From Planctomycetota bacterium (GTDB lineage: Bacteria > Planctomycetota > Planctomycetia > Pirellulales > Lacipirellulaceae): DNA of 46,994 nucleotides. Below the pieces are notes generated by a model that saw only the letters and a list, made by a program, of their open reading frames with translations, searched no databases and was not told the origin of the DNA. The DNA lies in NCBI GenBank assembly GCA_013286045.1, contig JABDGM010000024.1, positions 1 to 46,994 of the forward strand, read 5' to 3'. The translations under genes were made by a program, and so were the position numbers. This document shows, one piece after another, positions 18,238 through 26,737 of this stretch (position 1 is the first letter of the stretch; every line of letters begins with the position of its first letter).

Positions 18238-18458
18238 CGATTGCGCAAATGCATCAGCGTGCTAATCAACGCCAGCATCGCTTCGGTCAATAACGCCAGC
18301 GGCACGCGATAGCGAGACTCACGCGCGCAACTTTTTTCAAACTGACCGATCAAATCGTGCCGCATCGTCTCGCTTTTGCTCTCGAGCGAAGCCCATCGCT
18401 CAATCGCATCTCGCCCCCCTCGGCGCGCAATTCCAGAATAGGGATGCCAAACGTCCAT
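18234..18458 (-). CDS. Hypothetical protein, 74 aa
   Basis: An ORF from ATG 18458 with a hydrophilic N-terminus (MDVWHPYSGIARRGG), a central helix with charged residues, and a hydrophobic end (VPLALLTEAMLALISTLMHL) that may be a membrane anchor. Codon use looks coding and its stop abuts the aminopeptidase stop on the other strand. I recognise no family. It could be a short conserved protein or chance. Confidence 0.45.
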   Translation of the reverse strand: MDVWHPYSGIARRGGRDAIERWASLESKSETMRHDLIGQFEKSCARESRYRVPLALLTEAMLALISTLMHLRNR

Positions 18459-18586
18459 GACGCCGCCCGCGGCCTAAGAATTTGAGAAGGGATGCAACGA
18501 CAAAACTCACGCCGAAGAGACAGAGCGCACCCCCCAAGGTTCGCGGCCCAGAACCAAAAAAGACACAAAGGGACGCACTCAGACAG

Positions 18587-18605
18587 CCCAGGGCAAAGCC
18601 CCGGG
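18587..18605. repeat. GC-rich hairpin CCCAGGGC-AAA-GCCCCGGG
   Basis: A stem of seven pairs with one mismatch and a three-base loop between the 74-residue ORF and the end of the GH16 gene. It resembles the hairpin arms at 1809-1877. It is 25 bases past the GH16 stop on that strand and could mark its end, but there is no T-run. Confidence 0.45.
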
Positions 18606-18629
18606 TAGAAATCTCACAACCCTTCGCGC

Positions 18630-19478
18630 CTAATCGGCTTCCGAAAAATAGTTCTTCCGCGCATACACCCGCACATAATCAATGTCGTGATACTGCGGAA
18701 AAACGGTCGACTCGTCCGGATCGCCCGGCCAAGCCCCGCCCACTGCCGTGTTCAAAATTAAGTAGTGCGGCGTATGAGGAATCCCCACGTTGGTCTTGTG
18801 AATTTGCTCCCCATCAATGAACCACGCGATCTGCCCCGGCTCCCATTCAAGCACGTAGTTGTGAAAGTCTTGCGTAAAATCCTTGCTCCCTCGGTACGTC
18901 CCCGAGCTGGACTTCTTCTCGCCGTCGAACGTGTAGTAATGCAGCGTGCCGTAGAGCACGTTCTTTTCGTGCCCCAGGAATTCCATGATGTCAATTTCAC
19001 TGTACCACGGCCGATCCTCCGGAATTGTTCGCTCCTTGCCCGCCGCAACCGTGTCGGCCATCAACCGCTCCATGGCCCAGTCGCGGTTCTGCGGGTACAG
19101 CCAGTACGCCGGCCACACCCCCTTACCGCCAGGCAACCGACCACGAATTTCAAACCGCCCATACACGGGCGAGAACTTGCCGCTTGTATCCACGCGGCCG
19201 CTCGTGAAGTGCTGCGAACCAAAGTCGCGCTTCCGGCTGCGTAGCCGCAAGCACCCATCCTGCACATACACTTCATCAGGCAGATAGTACTGCAGTTCGT
19301 TGTGTTTGCTTTGCTCTCGCGTTAGCACGTTCCACTTCTTAGGCGAGAGCTCCTTCTCATTAAACTCATCCTGCCAGACGAGTTCCCAACCATTCGATTT
19401 GGGAGGTTGCGGTTCGTCGCCGAAAGCCGTGGAACCAACCGACGCGAGAACGAGGCACGTGAGCAATTCGTAGCGCAT
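18630..19478 (-). CDS. Glycoside hydrolase family 16 (laminarinase/beta-glucanase type)
   Basis: 282 residues with signal peptide (1-20, STAFG-D), so exported. The jelly-roll GH16 domain has WELVWQDEFN at its start, YGRFEIRGRLPGGKGVWPAYWL, and the active-site motif EIDIMEFLG with Glu161 (nucleophile), Asp163 and Glu166 (acid/base), all intact. Then HYYTFDGEKKSS, FHNYVLEWEPGQIAWFIDGE and the closing DYVRVYAR strand. Such enzymes cut beta-1,3 or mixed-linkage glucans, or related polymers such as agar or porphyran; the specificity cannot be read here. A 25-residue insertion rich in charges (about 133-158) lies just before the catalytic motif. No polysaccharide-binding module is attached. Confidence 0.9.
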   Translation of the reverse strand: MRYELLTCLVLASVGSTAFGDEPQPPKSNGWELVWQDEFNEKELSPKKWNVLTREQSKHNELQYYLPDEVYVQDGCLRLRSRKRDFGSQHFTSGRVDTSGKFSPVYGRFEIRGRLPGGKGVWPAYWLYPQNRDWAMERLMADTVAAGKERTIPEDRPWYSEIDIMEFLGHEKNVLYGTLHYYTFDGEKKSSSGTYRGSKDFTQDFHNYVLEWEPGQIAWFIDGEQIHKTNVGIPHTPHYLILNTAVGGAWPGDPDESTVFPQYHDIDYVRVYARKNYFSEAD

Positions 19479-19587
19479 GTCCAGACCCGCGAGAGTGATT
19501 TAATAGAACGATCCCGTTCTAGTCACCACGAGAACACGGTTCAAGTCCGCCGGAGCATTCGAACGCCAACGGCGTTCCACAACAAAG

Positions 19588-19623
19588 CCCAAGGTTTGAT
19601 CACATCCGTGATCGAACCCTGGG
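19588..19623. repeat. 16-bp stem hairpin upstream of the GH16 gene
   Basis: CCCAAGGTTTGATCAC and GTGATCGAACCCTGGG pair over 16 positions (14 Watson-Crick, two further G-T/C-A type positions), with a four-base loop. It lies in the 230-base gap before the small membrane protein, next to a palindrome CGCCAACGGCG. This block looks like a dispersed structural repeat and not a terminator, as no T-run follows. Confidence 0.5.
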
Positions 19624-19708
19624 TCTCCGTCCCGATATTCTTTCCTTGAACCTCAACGGGGTTCCGCATTCGCCCTTAGGTGGCGGCACGGCACCGGAAC
19701 GCGCTATC

Positions 19709-19912
19709 CTATTCGTGCCCCAATGATGAACTGTCCATTTCTGAACCTTCGTCCTGCCACAAAGAAGTTTTCTTTGGCTTTTCCATTACGGACAGGAAAA
19801 ACCAACACAATGCCATAATCACAAGCGCGCCGCCAACTACCCACCAGTAACTGAGATGACTCTCAGTCTCGTCAGCGTTGGCCAGAAGGAGGCCTTGAAC
19901 GAGTAGTCTCAT
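19709..19912 (-). CDS. Small single-span membrane protein, 67 aa
   Basis: Starting at ATG 19912, the product has a short hydrophilic segment (MRLLVQGLLLANADETESH), a strong transmembrane helix (LSYWWVVGGALVIMALCWFFL), then a basic-to-acidic cytoplasmic tail (MEKPKKTSLWQDEGSE). A longer in-frame ATG at 19948 is possible. Not a family I can name. With the 60-residue protein just upstream it forms a pair of tiny membrane proteins on the same strand. Confidence 0.5.
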   Translation of the reverse strand: MRLLVQGLLLANADETESHLSYWWVVGGALVIMALCWFFLSVMEKPKKTSLWQDEGSEMDSSSLGHE

Positions 19913-19979
19913 ACTTCTGATTCTACCGAGCACAAAAAAGTCCGCCACGCGGCCGAGGAAGTCGGCGCGTCGGATTTAT

Positions 19980-20162
19980 TTATTTCTCGGGCCACAAGAG
20001 CGCACATATTTTCAAAACTAACCACATGGCGAGCAGAACAAAACCAATGACAGCATGCCCCGCGCACATGGCTATGAACCAAGCCGAGACTGCGACGGCG
20101 GCAAAAATGTCTAATTGTCCAATCTTCTTAGCTGTCGCGCCACCCTCTCCCTCAGTTGGCAT
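19980..20162 (-). CDS. Small membrane protein, 60 aa
   Basis: ATG 20162 is preceded by GAGAG. The N-terminus is charged (MPTEGEGGATAKKIGQ), then two hydrophobic stretches (IFAAVAVSAWFIAMCAG and VIGFVLLAMWLVLKICALLW) fit a hairpin of two transmembrane helices. No known family recognised. It lies 67 bases from the next small membrane protein, downstream on the same strand. Confidence 0.5.
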   Translation of the reverse strand: MPTEGEGGATAKKIGQLDIFAAVAVSAWFIAMCAGHAVIGFVLLAMWLVLKICALLWPEK

Positions 20163-20599
20163 GCTTCTCTCATTTTTTTGTTGAAATTGTGCCACAACCT
20201 ATGCTAAGCTCCGCCTCGCGGTACTGTACATATGTTCTGAACTTCCATCCAAGGCAGTATCGCGGCTAGTTCCCTGAGCTGCCTGACGCTAGCCACCAGT
20301 TCGTACCTTCAGCACATCATTTTTGTACCGAAACCACGCCCCAGCGCACTTCAAAATCTCAAAAACCCATGGATAATGTCTTCCCCATCCGTGAAAACCA
20401 CCGGCTTTTCCAGGCCGAGCGAACGTCGCGGGCGGACTTTATTCCCGAATTTTGTACTAAAAAATCGAGTTGCGCGCACAGACCCAGACGCGCAGATAAG
20501 AAAACCGAAGCACCAAAACAACTTACGAGCACCGAGCTCGATTTCGGCGAGTCTCAATATTCACAATATTCGAAATTACTTCACCCGCCGCCCGCCGAG
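20163..20599. other. Intergenic, no gene seen
   Basis: A 437-base AT-richer gap between the 60-residue membrane protein and the ABC-F gene. The short ORFs here are spurious by content. Since both neighbours are on the minus strand, the gap must hold the small protein's promoter. Confidence 0.4.
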
Positions 20600-22411
20600 C
20601 TACTCCGCCTCAAGCTCTTCCCACCGCGCATACGCCGCATCAAGCTGTTGCTGCAAGTCCTTCGCCTCGCCCTGCCGCCGCGCGATCTCCGCCGTCGGCT
20701 GCTTGTAGAAATCCGCGTCGGCCATCGCCTCGTGCAGCTCCGCCAGCTTCGCGTCCAACTCCTCAATCTTCTTCGGCAGCAACTCCAACTCCCGCTTCTC
20801 ACGAAACGCCAGCTTCCGCTTACCTATGGCCGGTTGGCCTACGGCCACTGCTCCCGCCCCCTTCGCTTTGCGAACTGGCGCCTCACCCTTCCCATCCGCT
20901 TCAGCCGACTTCCCCCGCTGCCGCACCCAATCGTCATACCCGCCCACATACTCGCGCACGCCGCCCGGCTCGAACGCGATCGTGCTCGTCACCACATTAT
21001 TAAGAAACTCTCGGTCATGGCTCACGAGCAGCACGGTCCCATCGAACTCGACCAGCCGCTCTTCCAGCAGCTCCAGCGTTTCCGCATCGAGGTCGTTCGT
21101 CGGCTCATCGAGCACGAGCACATTCGCCGGCTTGGTGAACAGCCGCGCGAGCAACAGCCGATTCCGCTCCCCTCCCGACAGAAACCGCACGGCAGTCCGA
21201 GCCCGATCGGGCGTGAACAAAAAATCCTGCAGGTACCCGAGTACATGCCGCGAGTTCCCCCCAATCGAAACGGTCTCGCCGCCAAGGCCCAGGTTCTCCT
21301 GCACCGTCGCCTCGTCATCAAGCTGCTGGCGCAGCTGATCGAAATACGCGATCTGCAAGTTCGTCCCCAGCCGCACCTTGCCCGACTGCGGCTCAAGCTG
21401 CCCCAACAGCAATCGCAGCAGCGTGGTTTTCCCAACCCCGTTCGGCCCGACGAGTCCGATCTTATCGCCACGCATGACGGTCGTCGAAAAATCTCGCACG
21501 ATCTCGCGCGGCCCATACGCGAACGAAATGTCTTGCACCTTCGCGACAAGCGCCCCGCTCCGCTCCGCCGACTGAATATCGAGCTTCGCTTTCCCCACGA
21601 CGTCCCGCCGCTCGCTTCGCACCACGCGCAATTTCTTGAGCGCCTTCACTCGCCCTTCGTTCCGCGTCCGCCGCGCCTTGATCCCCTGCCGCAGCCAGGC
21701 CTCCTCCTGGGCCAGCTTCTTATCGAACAGCGCGTTCTGCTTCTCCTCCGCCGCGAGCGCCGCTTCCTTCCGCACCAGGAACGTGTCGTAGTCGCACGAC
21801 CAATCGAACAGCCGCCCGCGGTCGAGCTCGATGATCCGCGTCGCCAGCCGCCGCAAGAACGCCCGATCGTGCGTTACGAATATGAGCGTCGTCGGCCAAC
21901 GCAGCAAAAAATCTTCCAACCAACGAATGGCGTCAATATCCAAATGGTTCGTCGGCTCATCGAGCAGCAGTACATCCGGCTCTGCGACCAACGCCCGCGC
22001 GAGCAGCACCCGACGCTTCATGCCGGAAGACAGCGTGCCCGTTTCGAGCTCGCCATCGAGCCCCATCTGCGTGAGCAGCCGCTCCACCCGCTGCTGCGAC
22101 TGCCACAGATGCGCATCATCAAGCTCCGCCGCCGGCAGCCCGTGCAACACGACATCGTGAATGTTGCCCGCCAAATCGCTCGGCACCTCCTGCGGCAACA
22201 GCGAAATCCTTGCGCCGGGCGACGTCACACGAGCGCCATCATCGGGTGCGATTTCTCCCACGAGGAGCCGCATGAGCGTCGTCTTGCCCGACCCATTACG
22301 CCCCAGCAACCCAATCCGCTGCCCCGTTTCGATCTGACAGGTCACTTCATCGAGCAACACCGGCCCACGAAACCCGATCGAAACTTCATTAAGTTGAACC
22401 AGCGGCGGCAT
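20600..22411 (-). CDS. uup: ABC-F ATPase, Uup type
   Basis: 603 residues with two ABC domains and no membrane segment, as in ABC-F proteins that act on ribosomes. First domain: Walker A GRNGSGKT (37-44), signature LSSGMKRR, Walker B VLLLDEPTNHLD. Inter-domain linker with KLAQEEAWLRQGIKARRTRNEGRVKAL, the Uup/EttA-type helical arm that reaches the ribosomal E site. Second domain: Walker A GPNGVGKT (322-329), signature LSGGERNR and VLVLDEPTNDLDAET. Both halves are complete. The C-terminal residues (about 520-603) are a lysine-rich then coiled-coil region, the Uup-type DNA- or RNA-binding tail. The long ORF on the opposite strand is a shadow of this GC-rich gene. Confidence 0.95.
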   Translation of the reverse strand: MPPLVQLNEVSIGFRGPVLLDEVTCQIETGQRIGLLGRNGSGKTTLMRLLVGEIAPDDGARVTSPGARISLLPQEVPSDLAGNIHDVVLHGLPAAELDDAHLWQSQQRVERLLTQMGLDGELETGTLSSGMKRRVLLARALVAEPDVLLLDEPTNHLDIDAIRWLEDFLLRWPTTLIFVTHDRAFLRRLATRIIELDRGRLFDWSCDYDTFLVRKEAALAAEEKQNALFDKKLAQEEAWLRQGIKARRTRNEGRVKALKKLRVVRSERRDVVGKAKLDIQSAERSGALVAKVQDISFAYGPREIVRDFSTTVMRGDKIGLVGPNGVGKTTLLRLLLGQLEPQSGKVRLGTNLQIAYFDQLRQQLDDEATVQENLGLGGETVSIGGNSRHVLGYLQDFLFTPDRARTAVRFLSGGERNRLLLARLFTKPANVLVLDEPTNDLDAETLELLEERLVEFDGTVLLVSHDREFLNNVVTSTIAFEPGGVREYVGGYDDWVRQRGKSAEADGKGEAPVRKAKGAGAVAVGQPAIGKRKLAFREKRELELLPKKIEELDAKLAELHEAMADADFYKQPTAEIARRQGEAKDLQQQLDAAYARWEELEAE

Positions 22412-22541
22412 AGCAAACGAACATCAAGTGGGTCGCAACAACAGGCGGCCCATTCTACGCGTAAGTGCGTCACGAAGGCAGTGCGAAAGAAACAGCAAAT
22501 GCCGCGATTCCAACGGCTAGATGCCCCCCGGTGCAATCCGC

Positions 22542-22547
22542 TACAAT
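22542..22547 (+). promoter_or_regulatory. -10 box (TACAAT) of the tRNA-Lys gene
   Basis: TACAAT 17 bases before the first base of the tRNA fragment is well placed for a -10 element. No good -35 is visible. It suggests that the tRNA promoter still exists although the gene is cut. Confidence 0.4.
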
Positions 22548-22564
22548 ACCGTGCTACCCATTCC

Positions 22565-22603
22565 GCTCCCTTAGCTCAACTGGCAGAGCAACTGACTCTT
22601 AAT
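22565..22603 (+). tRNA. Truncated tRNA-Lys(CTT), 5' half only
   Basis: GCTCCCT acceptor strand, TA, D-arm GCTCAACTGGCAGAGC, A, anticodon 5' strand ACTGA, loop CTCTTAA (anticodon CTT), then T. The next bases (AGAAGCG) do not complete the anticodon stem, and no T-arm or GGGAGC acceptor end follows here or nearby. The break lies in the anticodon loop/3' stem, the classic crossover point for tyrosine recombinases. The gene cannot make a mature tRNA as it stands; the 3' half is probably at the other end of an inserted element or lost. Confidence 0.7.
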
Positions 22604-22730
22604 AGAAGCGGTGATTTTTCTATGAGCAGTCCAAATATCGGAATTTGCCGTAATTTCTAGGGGCAAACAAATTTCGAGCTTGCTTTCGAAAACGCATACA
22701 AAAGCTCGAAAACATCCGAATTCAGGTGTC

Positions 22731-22754
22731 ATGACACCCGGTATCGGGTGTCAT
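22731..22754. repeat. Hairpin ATGACACCC-6 nt-GGGTGTCAT, preceded by a GGTGTC copy
   Basis: Perfect nine-base stem with loop GGTATC. GGTGTCATGACACC just upstream (22725-22738) is itself a 14-base palindrome, so three arms of the same GTGTCAT unit lie in 30 bases. It is 130 bases from the cut tRNA and could be a recombination or excision-protein binding site, but no T-run supports a terminator. Confidence 0.5.
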
Positions 22755-22784
22755 ATTTAGACCCGATTCTTCGACGTGCTTTAT

Positions 22785-22916
22785 TCATTGGAAGGTATCT
22801 TTTGATTTGAGCGATCTTCGCGCAATCGCATAGCGCCGTTGTTCATCTGTCCATTCTTTTTCTGGGTAGCGCATACGCATCAGAATCGTTTCACGAATGT
22901 CACAGGGAGTACGCAC
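22785..22916 (-). CDS. Possible small ORF, 43 aa
   Basis: GTG start at 22916; the product begins RTPCDIRETILMRMRYPEK and continues EWTDEQRRYAIARRSLK, a charged helix-rich sequence with ordinary codon use. No ribosome-binding site of note. It may be a leftover of a phage- or island-type small protein. I do not recognise it. Confidence 0.3.
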   Translation of the reverse strand: MRTPCDIRETILMRMRYPEKEWTDEQRRYAIARRSLKSKDTFQ

Positions 22917-23874
22917 CGGTATGGCTGTAAATCATGAATCGAATTTATGGCTAATTTTTGTGGCGTCCCGCTTGGCGCAGTGGTCGGCTGCGCGATACCG
23001 CTTCACACTTGAGAAATTCAAAGCCGTTTGTTGAGCCGCCGGAGATACAGACTCGCAACCTGAGAATACAGGGGGCCGCAGGAAACTCCTGGTCGGGAAG
23101 TAAGATCAACTGTGCTACTTGTGACTCGTCGGAATTGCATGAGCCTTGCGGGCGACGCGTAGTCTGGCACTGCTCCGCGTTTCGACCCAGAGGACGAACT
23201 GCATTTGAAGATCGTTCCTTCAAGCGGTGGTTTGATGACAAGTAACATGCATTGATGACTTACTGAGACTTTTTTGTGCACCCCAGGGGCACCAAAGACA
23301 TCGGTCGGATGCCGCTAGAATAAATATAAGTAGCGGTACCGGTTCAGTGACGGACCTTTGTTTCGCGCGCATGGCCGCTATGTGCGGGTTGGCCGTGGTG
23401 TTCAGCTTGCGCTTATGATTCCGCGCCTGTGATTTGCAACGCGTGCGGCATTAACGCCTCCTCTTGGGTAGGCCAGTCACTCAGCAGCAGTCGCCAACGA
23501 ACAGCCTTCGCCAATAAATTTACCGATCGCACGTCCAGTTTTGTCCTTGAATCGTGCGCGTGGGGTTCCGCAAACGTCGCTTGCGATCGCTCAGCTTACT
23601 GGTTTCGTTTTACCGGTTCGGTTAGATGCAAAGCCGTATACCAAGGTTTTTCTATGGCGGCCTGAAATTAGGCTTGCGCTGCCGGCACTGCCGACAGTGG
23701 CCAATTAGGCGCATCGAGGCGGGCTAAACCGCGTGACGCTAGGTACGGCCGAACTTCGATACAGATAGATAGGCATGGAGTGCCGACCGGGGCGTATTGA
23801 ATGCGCCGCCTGACATGTCGGACGCCGCGATTGGCCTAGCCAGGTCGCCGGTGACTTTTAACTAAGAGGTTTTC

Positions 23875-24024
23875 ATGCCCTTCTTCCTGATCCCATTCGC
23901 GCTCGGACTCAGTTTCTTCTTGATTTGGGGCCTCATCGGCGGAATGGTCTTCCACGACGCGCAGCTAGAGTTCGACGCGGGCATAGCATTCGGTCATTTC
24001 CGCCAGTTCGCGACGTCCGGCTAG
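23875..24024 (+). CDS. Small membrane protein, 49 aa
   Basis: ATG 23875 is preceded by AAGAGG eight bases upstream, an unusually good ribosome-binding site. The product starts MPFFLIPFALGLSFFLIWG with one long hydrophobic helix (about 2-26) and ends in a polar segment (AQLEFDAGIAFGHFRQ). It stands alone in a region with little else. No family recognised. Confidence 0.55.
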   Translation: MPFFLIPFALGLSFFLIWGLIGGMVFHDAQLEFDAGIAFGHFRQFATSG

Positions 24025-24138
24025 AGAGCCAATTGACCGCGTAATAGCAGTTATGCGGTTAGCCCACAACTTAACTGCAAGTCGCGGCGCGGTATTTGCG
24101 TTCAGGTCTCGCGCGGTTTGCCATGCGAGGGTGCAAAA

Positions 24139-24459
24139 ATGAAAATCAACGACTCCGTCGTAGCGTATTACTGGCGATTGCGTATAAACGTATACGCCCG
24201 CTCGATCGCGCGACAGATAATCACTCAGTTAAAACATGACGTTTCTCATAAATACGGGCCTCGAATACCTATTGGTGAAGACAGTGAGCGATATCTTGAA
24301 TCTCGAGCCGTCCACCTCACTCAACCGCTGGTCGACAAGGTTATGTGTGACAACCCGCAGATTCCAAACGTTCTAGGTAATAAGTTACTATTGATTGCGG
24401 CTCGTCGCGCCGTCACATTGATCTGGTCTGAATCGAACGTGCGTAAGAAATCGGCGTAA
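24139..24459 (+). CDS. Hypothetical protein, 106 aa
   Basis: From ATG 24139 a basic, helix-rich sequence (MKINDSVVAYYWRLRINVYA, then ARQIITQLKHDVSHKY and a C-terminal VRKKSA). It contains no known motif I can name. Composition is that of a real soluble protein more than of noise, and it ends 111 bases before the permease gene. It could be a small nucleic-acid binding protein, but nothing proves that. Confidence 0.4.
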   Translation: MKINDSVVAYYWRLRINVYARSIARQIITQLKHDVSHKYGPRIPIGEDSERYLESRAVHLTQPLVDKVMCDNPQIPNVLGNKLLLIAARRAVTLIWSESNVRKKSA

Positions 24460-24533
24460 AACGCTCGATGATCGTTGGATCGCACTGACTTGACTCGCGA
24501 AAAAAACGATTTCATAGGCACAACAGCGTAGGT

Positions 24534-24567
24534 AACCCTACTGCTCCACGAAGTTTCAGTAGGGGTT
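24534..24567 (+). promoter_or_regulatory. Hairpin that contains the permease Shine-Dalgarno
   Basis: AACCCTACTG (24534-24543) pairs with CAGTAGGGGTT (24557-24567): ten pairs, one bulged base and a 13-base loop. The right arm contains AGGGG, the only ribosome-binding signal for the ATG at 24571, so the stem would hide it. A TTTT run straddles the end of the stem, so a Rho-independent terminator for the upstream ORF is an alternative reading. Confidence 0.5.
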
Positions 24568-24570
24568 TTA

Positions 24571-26502
24571 ATGCCACGGCCGACTCCACGGGTTGAACCA
24601 CGGACCGGTCCGGGATTGACCACTGCGGCGATAGTAATTGGCAGTCTTTATTTTGGGCGCGACATATTACTGCCTCTGGCACTTTCCGTTCTGCTAAGCT
24701 TCCTACTTGCACCACTCGTCACGCGGCTTGAACAGTTAAGGATTGGGCGCATTGCGTCGGTGCTTATCGTCGCGACGTCGGCGATTCTCCTCTTCGGCGT
24801 GCTCTCGTTCGTCGTTGGGCGACAGTTCTACGATCTTGCGTACAAACTGCCCGATTACAAAGAAAACATCCGCGCGAAACTTAATGTATTTCAAGGCGAT
24901 AGCACTGGTCTTTGGGGACAAGTTTCGAAATCTCTTGAAGAGCTCCGCTCGAACGTCAGCAAAGGGCCAGCGCAAACCAAGCTTACAGAGCCCGGCATCG
25001 ACTCGAGTACGATAGCCGGAGAGACGCAGGCGAACATTCAGGAGCCCGTGAAGTCGGCTGTAAAAACGCCCGCTTTGGCTTCTCCCGACGAAATCGTTCG
25101 CGTTCAAGTAGTCGAGAGTCTAACGGCGAAACAGATCGCACAGAGCATGCTTGGCCCTCTGATTTCCCCGCTGGCATCGGGTGCCGTTGTCATCGTGTTT
25201 GTTATCTTCATGCTCTTGCAACGCGAGGACTTGCGAAATCGATTCATTCACTTGATTGGCGGCGAGCGGCTCAGTTTAACAACTCAAGCACTCGATGATG
25301 CGGGCCGCCGCGTCAGTCGCTACCTCCTTATGCAGTTAATCATAAACTCCATTTTCGGATTCGTTGTTGCCGTGGGGCTTACAGTTATCGGTCTTCCGAA
25401 CGCGCTCCTGTGGGGAGTGCTCGCGACCCTGCTGAGATTTGTTCCGTATGCCGGGCCGTTCGTCGCGGCAATTATCCCCTTTACTATTTCGATGGCTGTT
25501 TTTGACGGCTGGTCACGACCCGTCGTGATTTTAATTCTGTTCCTTATCAACGAAATGGTTGCAAGCAACGTTATTGAGCCTTGGCTGTACGGCGCGAGTA
25601 CCGGGATTTCAACAACAGGGATCATCGTCACCACCGTGTTTTGGGGCTGGATTTGGGGACCGGTCGGACTTGTGATGGCCACGCCTCTCACAGTGTGTCT
25701 CACCGTGGTTGGCAAATATGTACCACAACTCGGTTTCCTAAACACGTTGTTTAGCGAAGAAGAAGTCCTGCCCGTTCACTCGCGATTTTATCAAAGACTA
25801 TTGGCCCTTGACCCTGAAGAAGCCACCGAAGTTGCTGAAGACTACTTGGCGGCCAACTCTCTTGAAGAACTCTATGACCGCGTGCTTTTGCCTGCCCTCA
25901 GCCTGGCCGAAAATGACAGACATCACGGAGACCTGGATGAGGAGAAGCAGCTGTTAGTGCACCAGACGACTCGGGATATCGTGGAGGAACTGGGGGAGAG
26001 ATTTCGTAAATCAAATGATGCATCGGGTAACATCGTGGAAACGGTAAGTCTCAACGATCCATTCTCAAACCGCGGCATTGTACTATGCGTGCCAGCTCAC
26101 GATGACGCAGATGAGATAGCCGAGCTAATGCTTGCTCAGCTTCTTGAGCACAGGGGAGTTCCCTCAAAGGTCGTGTCGGCCGCAACTCTCAGTGGTGAGA
26201 TGATGGATATAGTTAGTTCGGAGTCTATCGCAACAGTTTGTGTCTCCGCCGTACCGCCACTCGCCGCAACTCATGCTCGCTACATCTGTAAACGCTTAAA
26301 ACCCAAGTTCCCAGATCTCAAAATAGTGGTTGGTCTGTGGCAAACGAACGAGATATCCAAAAAAACCCAAGACCGTTTAGGGGCTACCGGAATCGACCGA
26401 TTGGTCGGATCACTTAGCGAGGCAGCTGAAGAATTAAAACGCTTATCGCAAAACGCTGTCGCGGCCGCGAGGGATACGAGTCTGAAGCCCGCCGGATCGT
26501 AG
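24571..26502 (+). CDS. AI-2E/PerM-family permease with extra C-terminal Rossmann-like domain
   Basis: 643 residues, against about 350-370 for usual AI-2E transporters (TqsA, YdgG, PerM). Residues about 15-380 carry the family's hydrophobic segments, starting LPLALSVLLSFLLAPLV, with the PYAGPFVAAIIPF and the EPWLYGAST...VFWGWIWGPVGLVMATPL blocks that define the family. A long hydrophilic insertion (about 105-185) separates the first helices, as in the family. Residues about 500-635 form a separate alpha/beta domain (IVLCVPAHDDADEIAELML...VPSKVVSAATL...VCVSAVPP...LKIVVGLWQ...GATGIDRLVGS) that looks like a cobalamin-binding-type Rossmann fold without the full D-x-H-x-x-G motif. The substrate is unknown; some relatives export signalling molecules, others have other roles. 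Confidence 0.85.
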   Translation: MPRPTPRVEPRTGPGLTTAAIVIGSLYFGRDILLPLALSVLLSFLLAPLVTRLEQLRIGRIASVLIVATSAILLFGVLSFVVGRQFYDLAYKLPDYKENIRAKLNVFQGDSTGLWGQVSKSLEELRSNVSKGPAQTKLTEPGIDSSTIAGETQANIQEPVKSAVKTPALASPDEIVRVQVVESLTAKQIAQSMLGPLISPLASGAVVIVFVIFMLLQREDLRNRFIHLIGGERLSLTTQALDDAGRRVSRYLLMQLIINSIFGFVVAVGLTVIGLPNALLWGVLATLLRFVPYAGPFVAAIIPFTISMAVFDGWSRPVVILILFLINEMVASNVIEPWLYGASTGISTTGIIVTTVFWGWIWGPVGLVMATPLTVCLTVVGKYVPQLGFLNTLFSEEEVLPVHSRFYQRLLALDPEEATEVAEDYLAANSLEELYDRVLLPALSLAENDRHHGDLDEEKQLLVHQTTRDIVEELGERFRKSNDASGNIVETVSLNDPFSNRGIVLCVPAHDDADEIAELMLAQLLEHRGVPSKVVSAATLSGEMMDIVSSESIATVCVSAVPPLAATHARYICKRLKPKFPDLKIVVGLWQTNEISKKTQDRLGATGIDRLVGSLSEAAEELKRLSQNAVAAARDTSLKPAGS

Positions 26503-26737
26503 TTAGGCGTTAGCAGCGAAAAGCTCTTTGCGTCAGGCCCTTGGACAGGAAATTCACGAATTAAGCAAGGCGCTACCTCAAGCTATCGATGCAGTAGGTA
26601 GTTGAACTCGTGGCTTTAGTGTGCGCATTCGACTCGAAGCAAGAGACAGTAAAGTGAGCCTGGCAGTCCGACGTTCAACATGGTTCCCGTTCGACCGCAT
26701 AAAGCAAATTCAGTCGTCTCGTGACCTGTCGGATGCG

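Larger units (their letters stand above)
22604..23874. other. Gene-poor region after the cut tRNA (left end of a decayed island)
   Basis: About 1.27 kb with no recognisable long gene, lower GC than the left half of the window, one hairpin (22731), one possible 43-codon ORF (22785) and scattered random ORFs. No integrase, transposase or terminal repeat is seen in it. I infer decayed mobile DNA adjoining the tRNA. Confidence 0.45.

Noticed and set aside
20162-20220. A sigma-54-like TGGCAC box upstream of the 60-residue membrane protein
   Set aside because: The -12 GC element is missing at the right distance.
20369-22660. A 763-codon ORF on the plus strand opposite the ABC-F gene
   Set aside because: It is the antisense of a complete uup gene. 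Its sequence is Arg/Leu/Pro-rich, typical of antisense reading of a GC-rich gene, and has no known motif.
22963-23060. A tRNA-like stretch (GGCGCAGTGG followed by GCGCG)
   Set aside because: D-arm-like, but no anticodon or T-arm pairing could be built, and no acceptor end.
22958-23665. Two short ORFs (22958-23245 and 23429-23665)
   Set aside because: Low-quality content, no ribosome-binding site, no recognisable motif.
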